NCBI GenBank assembly: GCA_037976565.1
Contig: CP137685.1
Coordinates: 28,628,842 to 28,692,841, forward strand
Reading direction: 5' to 3'
Source of the DNA: Mesocentrotus franciscanus
Lineage: Eukaryota > Echinodermata > Echinoidea > Camarodonta > Strongylocentrotidae
Length of the DNA stretch: 64,000 bases
The translations under genes were made by a program, and so were the position numbers. The notes under the pieces are model-generated. The model saw only the letters and a list, made by a program, of their open reading frames with translations, was not told the origin of the DNA and did not search any database. This document shows positions 50,001-61,031 of the stretch, one piece after another (position 1 is the first letter of the stretch; each line of letters begins with the position of its first letter).

Positions 50001-53000
50001 CATTCTATAGTTGATACCTAGACATTTTTTTCTTCAAAGTGTAGCTACTCAATGATACATATATATTTTTTTCCTCAATGGCAATGTTTTACTCTATTAA
50101 AGGCCTGAATATTCAACATTCATTTTGGATAATTGTACTTAAAAGCTTTACGATGACACAGTGACAAAGAAATAACAGAAGGAAATAGATAGATAGAGAG
50201 AGAGAGAGAGAGAGTGAGAAAGAGGAGAAAAGGAGAGAATAAGAGGGAGAGAATAAGAGAGAGAGAAAATCCTTTGTTACAAACAATGGTTATTTTTAGT
50301 GCAAATTAAATCATCCCCTGATTTAAGATCATCAACAAAATTTAAAGCCATCAGGGGCAAAGAATGGTTGTCTTAAAGACACATAGTAGTGGGTTTTCAT
50401 GGGGAATTTGACACCATTCCCTAATAACTGGTGTTGTCTATCACCAGGATTAGCCTTCACTTTTTAATGACCAACAGGCCTTATATAATGTTCTGCATTT
50501 TCCACCGATTGCCCCCATATGGAAAGGTTAGGAGACTGGGGGTGGGGATTTGTTGATGGGCTCAGGGTTTGCTGTGTGCGAGACTTGTACAGCCATTAAT
50601 GGCATTTCCACCAAGTCTGGTGTAAGCAAATTATGGCCTACTGCGCATGGAAACTGACAACCGTCTCCTTTTAACTTGACCTTTCCTCTAACAATCTGAA
50701 GGCTTTAGTCCTACACGTATGTAACTTTATCTCTTCAGTTATGCTTTGTCATCTTTTTTGTTGCAATAGTATGGCTATGCCCCTAAAGGCTCATCGGTGA
50801 TCATGTATCGAGAGAAGAAATTTCGCCATCCTCAGTTCTTTGTGTCTCCTGATTGGACAGGAGGCATCTATGCCACGCCTACTATTGGAGGTACGTAGGG
50901 AGAGAAGATGTGAGAGATAAAGCATGTAGAGACAGGGGACAAATAGAGGTGGAGGCAGATAGAGACAGAGAAAGATAGAGACAGAGAGATAGAGACAGAG
51001 AAAGATAAATTTGTAATCATGCAGTAGTTTTGCAGGCACGAACCCTTGCCAGACGTAATGATGATATTCATAATAGTAGTAGTAGTAGTAATACTACTAC
51101 TACTACTCCTACTCCTACTCCTACTCCTACTCCTACTCCTACTCCTACTCCTACTCCTACTCCTCTCCTCCTCCTCCTACTCCTCCTACTCCTCCTACTC
51201 CTACTCCTACTCCTACTCCTCCTACTCCTCCTACTCCTCCTACTCCTCCTACTCCTACTCCAACTCCTACTCCTCCTCCTCCTCCTCCTACTCCTCCTAC
51301 TCCTACTCCTACTCCTCCTACTATCCTCCTACTCCTACTCCTACTCCTACTCCTACTCCTACTCCTACTCCTACTCCTACTCCTACTCCTACTCCTACTC
51401 CTACTCCTACTCCTACTCCTACTCCTACTCCTACTCCTACTCCTACTCCTACTCCTACTCCTACTCCTACTCCTACTCCTACTCCTACTCCTTCTCCTTC
51501 TCCTACTCCTCCTACTCCTACTCCTACTCCTACTCCAACTCCTACTCCAACTCCTACTCCTACTCCTTCTCCTCCTCCTCCTACTCCTCCTCCTCCTACT
51601 CCTACTCCTTCTCCTCCTCCTACTACTCCTACTCCTCCTACTCCTACTCCTACTCCTCCTACTCCTACTCCTCCTACTCCTACTCCAACTCCTACTCCTC
51701 CTCCTCCTCCTCCTCCTCCTCCTCCTCCTCCTCCTCCTCCTCCTACTCCTACTCCTACTCCTACTCCTACTCCTACTCCTCCTACTACTACTACTACTTC
51801 TACTTCTAGGGGTAGAAAGAGAGAAAGAGGGATAGGGAGAAAGAGAAGAGAGAGACAGACAGAGAGAAAAATATTAAAACAATTATGAAGGGTGAAAAGA
51901 TTCCAATCATTAGTCATTTTCCTTGCCATCTTGCACCATGTATACTTTTTGCATTATTTTGCATATAATTCTTAACGTTGAGTAGTTATTTTAATATATT
52001 GACTACAGGAACCAGTTAGTCCCTATGTTAAAAGATTATGGGAATAAGAGAAGGCAGTAGTCAAAGGATTAAGACCAAATTAAATACACTTTATATGTCT
52101 CTCTGCAGGGAGTCGAGCTGGAGCCATCATTGCCGCCTGTTGGGCTACGATGATGTTTTTTGGTGAAGATGGATATGTTGAGAACACCAGGAAGATTATC
52201 TCTACCACTAGGAAGGTTACAGAAGAGTGAGTTGAAAGTGGTTCATTCTATATCTATCTATTTACCCAATTGATGATGTACATTGGCAAGTTATCAGAGC
52301 TGTTCCAAAACAGTTGGTGAATTCAAATAAAGTGATTTACTGAGAGTAGCTATATATTGTGCACTATTGCACTCATGCATTGTTAACTATTAATGTTATT
52401 ATGAATTTTGTATTGGTGGTTTGTGTGCATTAGTATACAAATAATGAATGCTTATGAGTTCAATAGAACGTTAATCTTTCAACGAATGATAATATTCGCA
52501 CTATTGAACGAATGAAAAACATTCATTATTTGTTTTATACAACATCTTTCAACAAATTATGCTTTGCTCCTTATATTAAAGATAGATTAAAGTTGGAGTC
52601 AGGCCTTCTCGATTACATTCAGATTGCCTTCGCGTCAGATGCGCGCAGCTAAACAATGGGATACGTGCAGGGCAGAGAGGTACGTACGCCGCAGTCTGCA
52701 TATAACCAAAATGCACGCTCGTTGAATAGTACTACGGCCAATAGTACCAAAAATGCACGCCCGTGCAATAGTATATCTATTGAATATCATGTGACCAACA
52801 ATCCTCCAATCAAATGACAAGGATTTACTTAGGTGTTGTATAATATGCATTAGTAAAGTGTAATGTGGATTTAGAGGTGATGTGGTCCAGTGGATCATAC
52901 TCCGGGCTGTGAACCACAAGATATCGGGTTCAAATCCCTGTAGGATCAGTAATATCCTTTTGCAAGACATTAATCTACAGTTGCCGCAATTCACTCAGGT

Positions 53001-55471
53001 GAGTTATATGGGTACATTTTAGGAATTAATTCCTTCAAATGCTTGAGCGCTTAAATGGCATCCGTGCCAAGATAGGGTAATAATAATGAAACACCAGGAG
53101 TAACCAGACATTAACAATATACAAGACTCTACTCTTAGAGGGCGCTGCACAGTGGATCTCTGTAATCACAAAAAGAATTGGATGAAATTGGGTGGTTGGG
53201 TCGGCAGTTTCCGTCTGAAGAAGGTCATAATTCGCTGACTCCAGACTTGGTGGAAATACCATTAATGCATGTACAAGTCTGCATACAGCAAACTCGTAGT
53301 CCACTCAACAAATACCCCCTCGTCTCTCAGAGTCTTCGTGTGGTGCAATGTCAGTTGAGGACTTTACCAGATGGGGAAAAGACGGAGCATTACATAAAGC
53401 CTGTTGGTCATAAAACTGAAGGCTAACCCCGGTGATTGACAACAGTTATTATTAGGTAAACACCTGAACCCAGTGTCAAATCCCCCATGAGATTTCACTT
53501 TTATGTGTCTTTAAGAGAAGATTAGTTCTACAAATCAAAACTGTTCAATTTTCTGTCACTCACTCCCATGTGCAGAGTTCGTAAGATCCCTGGTCTCTTT
53601 GTGTACGGCAATCCTGAGGTGAGCGTGGTAGGTGTTGGGTCAAAGGTCTTCAACATCTACCGTCTATCAGGAGCCCTCACCAAGCGAGGATGGAACCTCA
53701 ATTCCCTTCAGTTCCCTTCAAGGTAGGCTAGAAGAAGAGCATCATTACTCCCCCTCCGCTAAAATGGAAAGAAAGATGGAAAAAATGAAAGAAAGAGTAA
53801 AAGTAAAATCTAGACGAGTTACCCTTTAATATCTACTGCAAAGAGGTACCCTCTTGAGGACAAGACAGTACATTTACCTTAGAGAAAAATTGGATATTGG
53901 ATTGCTACTTCTCTATTCATGGTAATGTCTTTGATTTTAGCATTATATCTACCATCGCAAGAATAGAACTGTTACTCAGATTGACGATAAATGTTGGTTT
54001 CCTCGTCTAAATATTGATCAATTTTGCTGAAAACTGTCATCAATGATTTATTTCCTTACATTGTTAAAGCCAAAGTGATAAGCAATTCAATGACTCTTCT
54101 TATCAGGTAAAAATGCTAGAAAGTTAAATAATTTGCACTCTATGTTTTAGCTTCCACCTGTGTGTGACCCTGCGTCAGACGTTTCCTGGAGTAGCTGAAC
54201 AGTTCATCCAGGATGTCAAAGAGTGTACAGAAGAAATCATGGAGACACCCAACGAGAAGGCGTCGGGAAGTGTGAGTAAATTCTCCACTTGTTACCTTCT
54301 TATGTGGAGGTGTCGTGGTATAGTGCTTCATTCACTTGACTCTCAATCCAAGAGAGTTTGAATCCCAGCCCGGCACTAACGTCCTTTGACAAGACATTAA
54401 AGAAAAGAAAAATAATTTGTGAGCGTTATTATGCAAGTGTGGAAGAACATCATATAAAAATGTTCCCTGAAAAGCATGGCTCTTCAAATGCCTTAATATC
54501 CTAAATATGGCATGTAACAGCATACAAATCGGGAAAGATTTTTATGCCACATGTTCGTGTAGTCCCATATACATCTTTCTGTGTACAGTGCTTGTAACTT
54601 TACATAGACTTGGCCAAATTTCTTATCATTTTGATGATTCCAGAACCTTGCAGTACACACCAATACTTATGCTAGATGATCAACCTTTTCTTATCAATTC
54701 CACACCGTTTCTTTCACAATGCAGTCGCATGACCAGAACTCAACTTTATCTTTAATCCACATTTGCCACACTCCTAGGTTTATATGGGTACATGGCAATG
54801 CTAGGGTAATAATAGTTACAGGGCCCTCATGAAGAGCAGTATTAATACTGTTGTGGCTAACCTTGGTTAATAAGACCCAATTATTATTCTTTATTATTAT
54901 TATGTTTGAGAAAGATATCAATGAATCCATGATCCGCCTTGTTTTAGTTTGTGCAATCGTCTTCTGAGCAGGGTTCCTGGATATACTGGAAATCAAGGAA
55001 AACCTGGGAAATGAGTTCCTTTTTATTTATTTACCAGTGAGGGAAAAGTCATGGAATTTGAGAAATATCAGTAAATTATACTGACTTAAAGAGACATTAG
55101 TCAGTCTGTTGTATTATGTCTCATGTCCAAACAGCATATCTATCATATGATTGGCTAATAATGGCTATGCTGGCTTTTTACTATGTTAATGCCTCCTGTA
55201 ATGATCCTAAATGGGTAGATCAATCACTGCCAAAAAGTGTGGCAGTGATTGATCTACCCATTCAGGATCATTACATCACTGCCACACTTTTTGGCAGTGC
55301 CAATACTAGGGGGATGCCCTTTTGATTCTGAAACTAATTCTATTTCTGCTCCTTTTTCCTACACAGGCTGCTATGTATGGGACTGCCCAAGCCATTCCAG
55401 ATCGCTCCCTGGTAACAGACCTAGCCAGAGGATACCTAGATGCCTACTACTCAACTGATCCCATTGAATAA
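38032..55471 (+). CDS. SGPL1: Sphingosine-1-phosphate lyase, complete, 15 coding exons
   Basis: Coding exons: 38032-38046, 39346-39493, 42581-42648, 43472-43622, 44291-44370, 45156-45284, 46337-46425, 46838-46946, 49176-49274, 49734-49880, 50770-50890, 52109-52226, 53576-53722, 54151-54271, 55367-55471. All have GT/AG borders and join in phase to 548 codons (human 568). The enzyme cleaves sphingosine 1-phosphate to hexadecenal and phosphoethanolamine with pyridoxal phosphate, in the ER membrane, and is the exit step of sphingolipid breakdown. An N-terminal membrane helix spans about residues 29-50 ([20 protein letters not shown]). The group II decarboxylase-type fold shows TTGGTES (199-205), the ring-stacking His234 in SAHAAF, Asp308 in HVDSCLGGF and Lys345 in SADSHK as the Schiff-base lysine, encoded by the last codon of exon 10. 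The start is chosen by the short MDEYK exon in phase with exon 2. The exon 1 assignment is the least certain part. Confidence 0.95.
40424..42250 (+). mobile_element. 5'-truncated, broken non-LTR retrotransposon (LINE)
   Basis: It lies in SGPL1 intron 2, sense orientation. Reverse-transcriptase motifs occur in order: IPIYRKDD and [36 protein letters not shown], then after a frameshift near 40790 the [18 protein letters not shown] block and the FADD catalytic box (LFADDTNVF), then an in-frame stop at 41099 and further C-terminal pieces (KFLGVFI, 41296-41649). The endonuclease and 5' parts are missing. It ends in an A run and AAATCAAATC repeats (42190-42250). Motifs fit the Jockey/CR1 group; the exact clade is not determined. 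It is inactive. Confidence 0.9.
42904..43131. mobile_element. MITE with GGCC(T/C)GAATTCACAAAG ends
   Basis: Inverted arms of about 70 bp (GAATTCACAAAGGAGGTTTA inward, CATGGTTAAAACCCTCATTT) enclose a small centre. ATA flanks both ends (42901-42903, 43132-43134), a 3-bp duplication fitting PIF/Harbinger. It lies in SGPL1 intron 3. Confidence 0.8.
43880..44053. mobile_element. Decayed Tc1/mariner-like MITE
   Basis: A diverged copy of the 58870-59053 element in the same orientation (tagtctttacaggcaagtgg, gcatgtttgattgtacag). It abuts the oppositely oriented copy 44054-44247, so the two form a head-to-head pair. Confidence 0.6.
44054..44247. mobile_element. Tc1/mariner-like MITE, TA duplication
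   Basis: It starts TACAGTCAAACCTG and ends CAGGTTTCACTGTA, with TA at each end; the interior has AAAGACCACC motifs in both orientations. It is non-coding and lies in SGPL1 intron 4, with its right end close to exon 5 (44291). Confidence 0.75.
44517..44712. mobile_element. MITE, TTAA-type ends (copy 2)
   Basis: Flanked by TTAA on both sides, with inner ends AGCCCAACT and AGAGGGGCT. The same family as 3512-3706. It lies in SGPL1 intron 5. Confidence 0.75.
45393..45945. repeat. Tandem repeat of about 165 bp, 3.3 units
   Basis: Units start at 45393, 45561, 45721 and 45886 with AAGGTAGCTTAGTGAAATGT. Each contains GGCATTATGTTTACACAGGC and a (CCA)n run of changing length. It lies in SGPL1 intron 6. 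No coding signal is seen. Confidence 0.9.
47087..47379. mobile_element. Fold-back MITE, CTGGGGGGTGTTTCAC ends (copy 2)
   Basis: The outer ends are the same as 30467-30782. Arms of about 75 bp (TCGACTTTAAGTTGGACTTA, AACAGGCCGTTCATGCCA) are near-perfect inverted repeats. It sits inside a minus-strand family-1 SINE in SGPL1 intron 8. Confidence 0.85.
47380..47480 (-). mobile_element. Family-1 SINE body, inverted, split by MITE
   Basis: Read on minus it gives CCCAGGTGAGGTAAATGGGT and the body seen at 11400-11470. The tail continues left of the MITE (about 47030-47086). Confidence 0.6.
47745..47935 (+). mobile_element. SINE-like element (family 3), copy 2
   Basis: It shares GATCCTTGCTAGGTGCTTAT, TATTACATGGGCACCTAGCA and the tail order with 21905-22150. 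It lies in SGPL1 intron 8. Confidence 0.5.
47950..48905. repeat. Repeat element with 151/143-bp units and DR1 motifs
   Basis: It is framed by TATGCCTCCGC at the left and GGCGGAGGCATC at the right. Inside, the unit starting TCGTGATCGCGTTATCTCAA recurs at 48031, 48182, 48333, 48484, 48627 and 48770. Each complete unit carries AGGTCAAAGGTCA (48141, 48285, 48436, 48587, 48729), the consensus of a DR1 nuclear-receptor site; two units have three half-sites. GTCCGTCCGTACGTACGTAC precedes the array. It lies in SGPL1 intron 8. Confidence 0.88.
51075..51808. repeat. 730-bp CTACTC/CTC microsatellite
   Basis: A nearly pure pyrimidine strand of (CTACTC)n with CTC and CTT variants, including about 30 uninterrupted CTACTC units at 51340-51490. 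It lies in SGPL1 intron 11. The Tyr/Ser-, Thr/Pro- and Gly/Val-repeat frames on both strands are by-products. Mirror symmetry makes triplex DNA possible (inference). Confidence 0.97.
52876..53125 (+). mobile_element. tRNA-derived SINE (family 1) in SGPL1 intron 12
   Basis: Head GTGATGTGGTCCAGTGGATC, B box CGGGTTCAAATCCC, then the family body (gacattaatctacagttgcc, agcgcttaaatggcatccgt). Confidence 0.7.
54303..54895 (+). mobile_element. Family-1 SINE split by a 345-bp insertion
   Basis: The SINE head is at 54303-54405 (GGTGTCGTGGTATAGTGC, B box GAGTTTGAATCCC, then gacaagacatta). The body resumes at about 54753 (aatccacatttgccacactcc) through 54895. The intervening DNA is unrelated and unidentified. 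It lies in SGPL1 intron 14. Confidence 0.55.
55200..55300. repeat. Short inverted repeats before SGPL1 last exon
   Basis: ATGATCCTAAATGGGTAGAT is mirrored by its reverse complement at 55241-55272, and CACTGCCAAAAAGTGTGGCA is followed by CACTGCCACACTTTTTGGCA. This is a compact fold-back about 70-170 bp upstream of exon 15. Confidence 0.75.
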
Positions 55472-55720
55472 GCACCATAGTGTTAACTCTTGAGTACCAA
55501 TCCCATTGAATAAGCACATGGGTGTTAAATTTTGAGTATCGATCCCATTGACTAAGCACATGGGTGTTAAATTCTGAGTACCAATCCCATTGAATAAGCA
55601 CTGCAGTGTTAACTTTTGGGGACCAATCCCATTGACTAAGCACCATCTAATTCTATAGTGTTAACTTTTGAGTACTAATCCCATTGAATAAGCTCCATAA
55701 TAATAATGTTGAATTTTGAT
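55457..55720. repeat. Minisatellite spanning the SGPL1 stop codon
   Basis: A unit of about 47 bp (ATCCCATTGAATAAGCACA then GTGTTAACTTTTGAGTACCA) repeats about six times. The first unit contains the last codons and the TAA of SGPL1; the others form the start of the 3' untranslated region. Confidence 0.88.
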
Positions 55721-56579
55721 TACCGATCACATTGACTGTTAAATCTTGAGTGTAGTGTTAGCATTTGGTATTTATTCTAAATCTTCACTATAAATTTGTC
55801 TCAACATGTCACTGTTACCACTTGGGCAAGGTGTTTGCTCATCAGCAAGTTAAAGGTTATATGATTTTTTAAGCACAATAGTGTTAAATTAAATGTAGTG
55901 TTAAATGTAATTTTTTGTTGTTTTTTTGCTCGGCCATTCTGATAATGCTATATATTTTTCTTTTACTTTTAAATGCAGTATGAACATGAGTATTGTTAGA
56001 GGAATATAGTGGATGTATTTAAATCAATAGAAACATAGAAAGAAACTAAACAAAAAGACAATCTTGTTCTGTACGAATAATTTCTTTCGAATTTTACAAA
56101 GTAATTTGTGATTACTATTACCATGATTCACGTCAAATATGAGTATTGAAATAATTATAGGCCTTGTTTTCAAATACTATGCAAGCTTGTCATGATCCTT
56201 GTACATGATTGAATTGTGTCGCCACTGCTGTTGTGTATTTTTTGCAAAAATACCAATCTTGATATATTTCTGGAGAAATAGAACCATAAAAAAGAGATAA
56301 CGGGTTTGTGTATTAATGTTTTCTACCTTTTTTTTTTGCAGTGTGTCATTTTGTAACTGCATGTAAGGAATGTTTAATGAGCATTCAGTTTGAAGTCTAC
56401 TAAAGTACTTTACATTCCATTTTAATAGTCTAGTATTTCTATTTTGATTGTGTGAATACACATCCAATATATTTGACATGTGCAATTATTACCTGTCAAA
56501 CATTAATTAAAATTAAAATTATATGTATCACCATTTTTGCCTCTAAATGTTATTAAAAATCAAAAAGATCTTACTATGT

Positions 56580-56585
56580 AATAAA
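56580..56585 (+). terminator. Possible SGPL1 polyadenylation signal
   Basis: AATAAA about 1.1 kb after the stop codon is a candidate. No transcript evidence is available and other signals are possible. Confidence 0.3.
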
Positions 56586-58580
56586 GAATTATGAAATTGA
56601 ATCTGACGCCTTAAAATGAGTACTCTTTTAATTAATATATTTGTTGTAATTAAAATTGAAAATATGTGTATAAATTGGTAAATTGTTCTAAATATTATAT
56701 GTATGTTTACTCATGTATTTTGAAAGTTTTATTAGTTATCTTCGTCATCTCTGAACACTTCAAGTGCATTAGGTGATTTGTATTGATTCAATTTTATTTC
56801 ATTTAATATTTTTGACAAAGGAGTCCTTGTCTTGTTTTAAGTTCCATTTGCTTCATGAATTGTGAAGGTGGGTATGGAACACTGTTTGTATTAAGATAAA
56901 AATTGAAAATAAGGACTCATAATTTGAAACCTGTCCTACAAGATCTTAACTTGTTGCTTGATTATAGACCTTATTGCACAGCTGAGATTGAAATTTTCAG
57001 AAAAAAAATGTAGTACAAGCTATATTTCAAGAAAGGACATTTGTTTCTATATTGTACTCTAAAATTTCATTCCTCCTGTGTGGTATTACTTTTGTATGAA
57101 TGGAGTCATACTTGAATTCATCTTTGAATTTGAGCCTTCTTGATTAACTAATAGTTCATTATGACTTCAAACAGTTCAACAAACTATAAATGGATATCAG
57201 TTTAATGATTAAACAGTTTTTGAAACTCGAGACATTAAATATAAATATTCTGATTTAGATAATGATGTACTTAATCTTTTTGTATACGTGAAATTACCAC
57301 TTAATAGTTTCAAAGTTCCACAGAGGAGAGGGGTTAAGATAAGCCCAGTACTCTAGCCAAATTTCAATTCTTATCACATGTCATTATGATCTATATGAAT
57401 TATTATTAGTATTTTGTATCTGAATATAATGTGACAAGATATGTCTCTTGGCCGAGAAGGCCAATTACATACAGATTCTGTGAGATTGTGAGTTGTTCAT
57501 TAATCTAATTTTCTGTTATGATGAAGGCCAATCGCTGTTAATTACACTTATGATGGGGGGTGTCTAGACACTTAAAAAACTTACAGCTTTCTCTTTTGCC
57601 TTCAAATTTAACAAAAAATATTCATCAAATTGCACTAACCATCATGAATATTTGTCCTTTATAATATTGTCCAACATAAGTCTTAAAAGATTTAAGAAAT
57701 ATTGCTTGTAAACTTCTGCAAATTGCTGTTTTAAATCACATGTCCGGATTGTCTTATATGTACAGTGCTTGCCAGAAGGTACCAACATAATTTCAAATGC
57801 TTACAACTTTGTTGTACAACAATAACAGTGTTTATCACGAAATGTCAACAGACTCTGATGAATGATCGAAATATGTAGTCAAACATTATTTGACGATATC
57901 ATTTGTTAATTCAATTCCATTCAATTGCAAATTATATAAACCATATATATATATATATATAAATATTTACAATTATTTACGATAAAATACATAGATAGAA
58001 TAAGTGGAATGGCAGAAATAAGTTAATGTAAACATATTTAAAGAACAAAAGCAAATGCGGAAGGGGTAGTCAGAAATAAAAAATGATTTGTCGTAGACTA
58101 CCCCAATTCGAATGAATATAGAATTATACATGTCATTACTTGTACGGATGTTTTCATATATTCAGTGACTAAAATTAAATCATGTTCTCTTCCAATAAGT
58201 CAATTGCTTCTATGATTTGTTAGTGTATAAGTTTTATGCCACTCGCCAATTTTTGCTAATTACAACACAATATCACGGGTTCTTATGATAAAAATAATAT
58301 TCTGGGTTTTGTAAAGCTTAATACATCAATGATGTCTCTAAGTAAAAGAAGAAAAAAAAAGACAAGTTCATTTTTAGCGCTCACTATCACCCCCCCCCCC
58401 ACCTTGAGCAAACAAAAAATTGCATATGATACGGTACGCTGGTTCGTCTGAAGAAAAAAAATCTCCCTCCAAGCAGTTCCCCAAAGTTGACAGCCGGCCT
58501 GCCAACAAGACGCTGTTCTATAGAGTACCATATATTCTATATTATACCATGTATAATAGATTCCCTATAACTAGGAACTC

Positions 58581-58629
58581 AGTGTTATATTGCTCTGGCT
58601 CCTGTTATGAACCAGAGCAATATAACACT
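58581..58629. repeat. Perfect 18-bp-stem hairpin
   Basis: AGTGTTATATTGCTCTGG and its exact reverse complement are separated by 13 bases. It is isolated in intergenic DNA, perhaps a MITE remnant. Confidence 0.75.
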
Positions 58630-58869
58630 TTTTATTCAGATGGTCATATCTCAGCCAATACTTAACCTATTCAATTGGTTTTCGACATTTGGACATTATT
58701 TTTGGTGGTCTTTCGGAAATTATGAAGAAAAAATTGAGAAATTCCAAAAATAGATTTTTGATGACGTCACACTTCACCACTCTATAGACACTCGCAATGC
58801 TAAGCAAACTACAATAACTTAAAATATTGTATCCTACCCATTTAACACCTGGGTTTTAAACTATACGTG

Positions 58870-59053
58870 TACAGTGAAACCTGTCTATAAAGACCACCCA
58901 AGGGAGACAAGAAAAGTGGTCTTTATAGGCAGGTGGTCTTTATGTAGGCTCTACAGGTTCCTTTAGTACATGTTTCAATGAGAAACCATTTTCAAGGGAA
59001 ACAAAAGATGTGGTCTTTCTATACAGGTGGTCACTAAAACAGGTTTGACTGTA
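58870..59053. mobile_element. Tc1/mariner-like MITE, TA duplication
   Basis: TACAGTGAAACCTG at the left and CAGGTTTGACTGTA at the right, with TA flanks and AAAGACCACC motifs. The same family as 44054-44247. Confidence 0.8.
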
Positions 59054-59063
59054 TAATATAGCC

Positions 59064-59360
59064 TTTCTCCTTAGCAAAACTATAGTATAAAAACAAGCAA
59101 TATACTTTTTTCACACTACACTTTTCCATAATATTTACTTGCACATTTTGAAAGATGTTATGCGAGGGAGGTAGCTACCAAGCGAGAAGATTTTTTGATT
59201 TTCATTTGTCTAAACGCTGCACTCTTGGGCCCTCCAGAGCCTAAAGGTGTGGTGCAGTCTTTGCTAAACATTTTTTGTGTGCACTTTTTCAAATTTTCCG
59301 GGGGGGGGGGACGATCCCCCCTAAAAAATTGAGGGGACGTGTCCCTGGATCGTCGCCCTG
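59064..59360 (-). mobile_element. Truncated copy of the 35698-36809 hAT-like element
   Basis: On minus it begins CAGGGCGACGATCCAGGGAC and follows 35698-36015 (AGGCTCTGGAGGGCCCAAGA, GCTCCCTCGCATAA type motifs). It stops at about the aaaactatagtata point and abuts the mariner-like MITE. The second end is missing. Confidence 0.78.
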
Positions 59361-60344
59361 ATATGGACAATAGTTTACCAAAACTACAATTTTCTTCAGG
59401 GGCCCTAAAATTAATCGGAATGATATACCAATTAATAGACATTAGACTGAGCCCATCACCGAAAAGTTATAAAAGAAAATTTAAATTGTTTATTATAACA
59501 ATATTCAATAGTGCAATAACCTATAAGTGTGTGTTTGTGTGTATGGGAGAGAGTGTATGTGTTAGGTAAATTATTTCCTTTTTTCCCCTTATATTTATTT
59601 TAAAAAAAATAATAATAATGTAGGCCTACATAGTTTTTTATACAATCAATGGAGACGGACTTTTACATAAGGCCCGGCCTTCCTGTATGCCTTGTCTCCA
59701 AATACTTTCATTAATATGTTTTATGTTTTAATGTTTCCCCCCTGAATTGTTCTTAATTTGCGTGTCTTAAATCTCCGCTTATTGTGTTATTCTCATGTTT
59801 AATATTATTTTAAAACTTTTATGTTTGTTTTCCTTTGTATATTGAATATATAAAGTGAATGAAACTTGAAACTTGAACTTGATTTCAAAGTTGGTACAAC
59901 ATAATTTCATTGAAATTAAAAGGGGGAGGGGCTTGTGCCCCACCCCCATGCATGGGCCCATCCCCTATAGAACCGCTATATAAATTCCTATTTCTATGGT
60001 AATACTCATCAACGCCTGTTCAGCATCTAGATGAGGGTAAAGCATAGAGTTGTTATATACAGCTCTATGCGGTACAGTTCCTGAAAAGGGAACTAAATTG
60101 ATTCAAGAGCCACCTTGAACTGCTCCAAAGAAGGCATGCAGTTTGACGATGATCACTGGGGATCCCTTGAATGAATTAGAAGGAGATGATCTGGCCGTCC
60201 TTGACTGATTGACATATTTTATCATAATACTAATAGACACTCCTATATATACCGACTAATCAGTATTTGAAGAAAAAAAGTCGGTAAACAAATTAGTCAT
60301 ATATGCATGCACATAATATATGTAGGTATATATACCCAAACGTG

Positions 60345-60503
60345 TGTCCGGACAGCGTCATTTTTTTCTGCGGCACAGATTGGGGCTTTTTTTAAAAAAG
60401 AGGTCTTGATTTAACCCTAACCCTAACCCTAAACTTTCCCATATAGGCTCAACACGCACCTAACCCCAATCTGTGCCGCAGAAAAAAATAACGCGTCCGG
60501 ACA
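60345..60503. mobile_element. Fold-back element with telomere-like core
   Basis: Arms of about 40 bp (TGTCCGGAC, then TTTTTTTCTGCGGCACAGAT) are near-perfect inverted repeats. The centre contains CCCTAACCCTAACCCTAA (60413-60434), the animal telomere repeat. Confidence 0.82.
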
Positions 60504-60684
60504 GTTGATTTGACAGCAATTTGAAGGAGTTTACAAGCAATTAATATTATCATAAATCTTTTAAGACTAATTTAAGAGTAAGACTTATGTTGGACAATAT
60601 CATCAGGTACCAATATTCATGATGTTTAGTGCTATATTTGATGAATATTTTCCGTTAAATCCGAAGGCAAAAGACACCGGACAC

Positions 60685-61031
60685 CAGGGGCGGATCCAAA
60701 AGGGGCCCACTTCGTGCGAAAATTTGAAAATCGGGCCGGTCGATTTTTCGCTCAGTGGGGTAGTGAGCAAAAAAATTTATAACCGAAAAATTTTCCTTCC
60801 GGGAAGGGTAATTTTTTTTCCAACCACCACCCCTTGGGCGCCAGGGGTAGTGAGCACAATTTTTTTTTTTTGGCACCCGAAAATTTTTTTTCCCTACGGG
60901 AAGGTTTATTTTTTTCCACCGCCACCCCTTGGGCGCCAGGGGAGGGGGCCCAACTTTTTTTTTTTTTAAAGGGTATTTTTACCTGTTTTTTTCTAGAGGG
61001 ACCGGGCCCCGGACCCCTGGATCCGCCACTG
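60685..61031. mobile_element. hAT-like non-autonomous element, 8-bp TSD
   Basis: The ends CAGGGGCGGATCC and GGATCCGCCACTG are inverted repeats. CCGGACAC flanks both sides (60677-60684, 61032-61039). Internal AT- and GC-rich blocks (TTGGGCGCCAGGGG) recur twice. There is no transposase. Confidence 0.85.

Larger units (their letters stand above)
55721..58860. other. Probable SGPL1 3' UTR, then gene-free AT-rich DNA
   Basis: No second coding region is recognised. 57545-57720 has a diverged inverted match at 60530-60650 (tcatgaatatttg, acaatatcatcaggtacc region) and a direct one near 61740-61810, an unnamed dispersed repeat. A TA dinucleotide run is at 57943-57960. Confidence 0.5.

Noticed and set aside
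51030..51888. Open frames of 259, 280 and 202 codons over the CTACTC tract
   Set aside because: They consist of repeat-encoded Tyr/Ser, Thr/Pro or Gly/Val on all frames of a microsatellite. No start context, splicing or domain supports a protein.
60413..60434. Chromosome end
   Set aside because: Only three telomere units lie inside a fold-back element with ordinary sequence on both sides.
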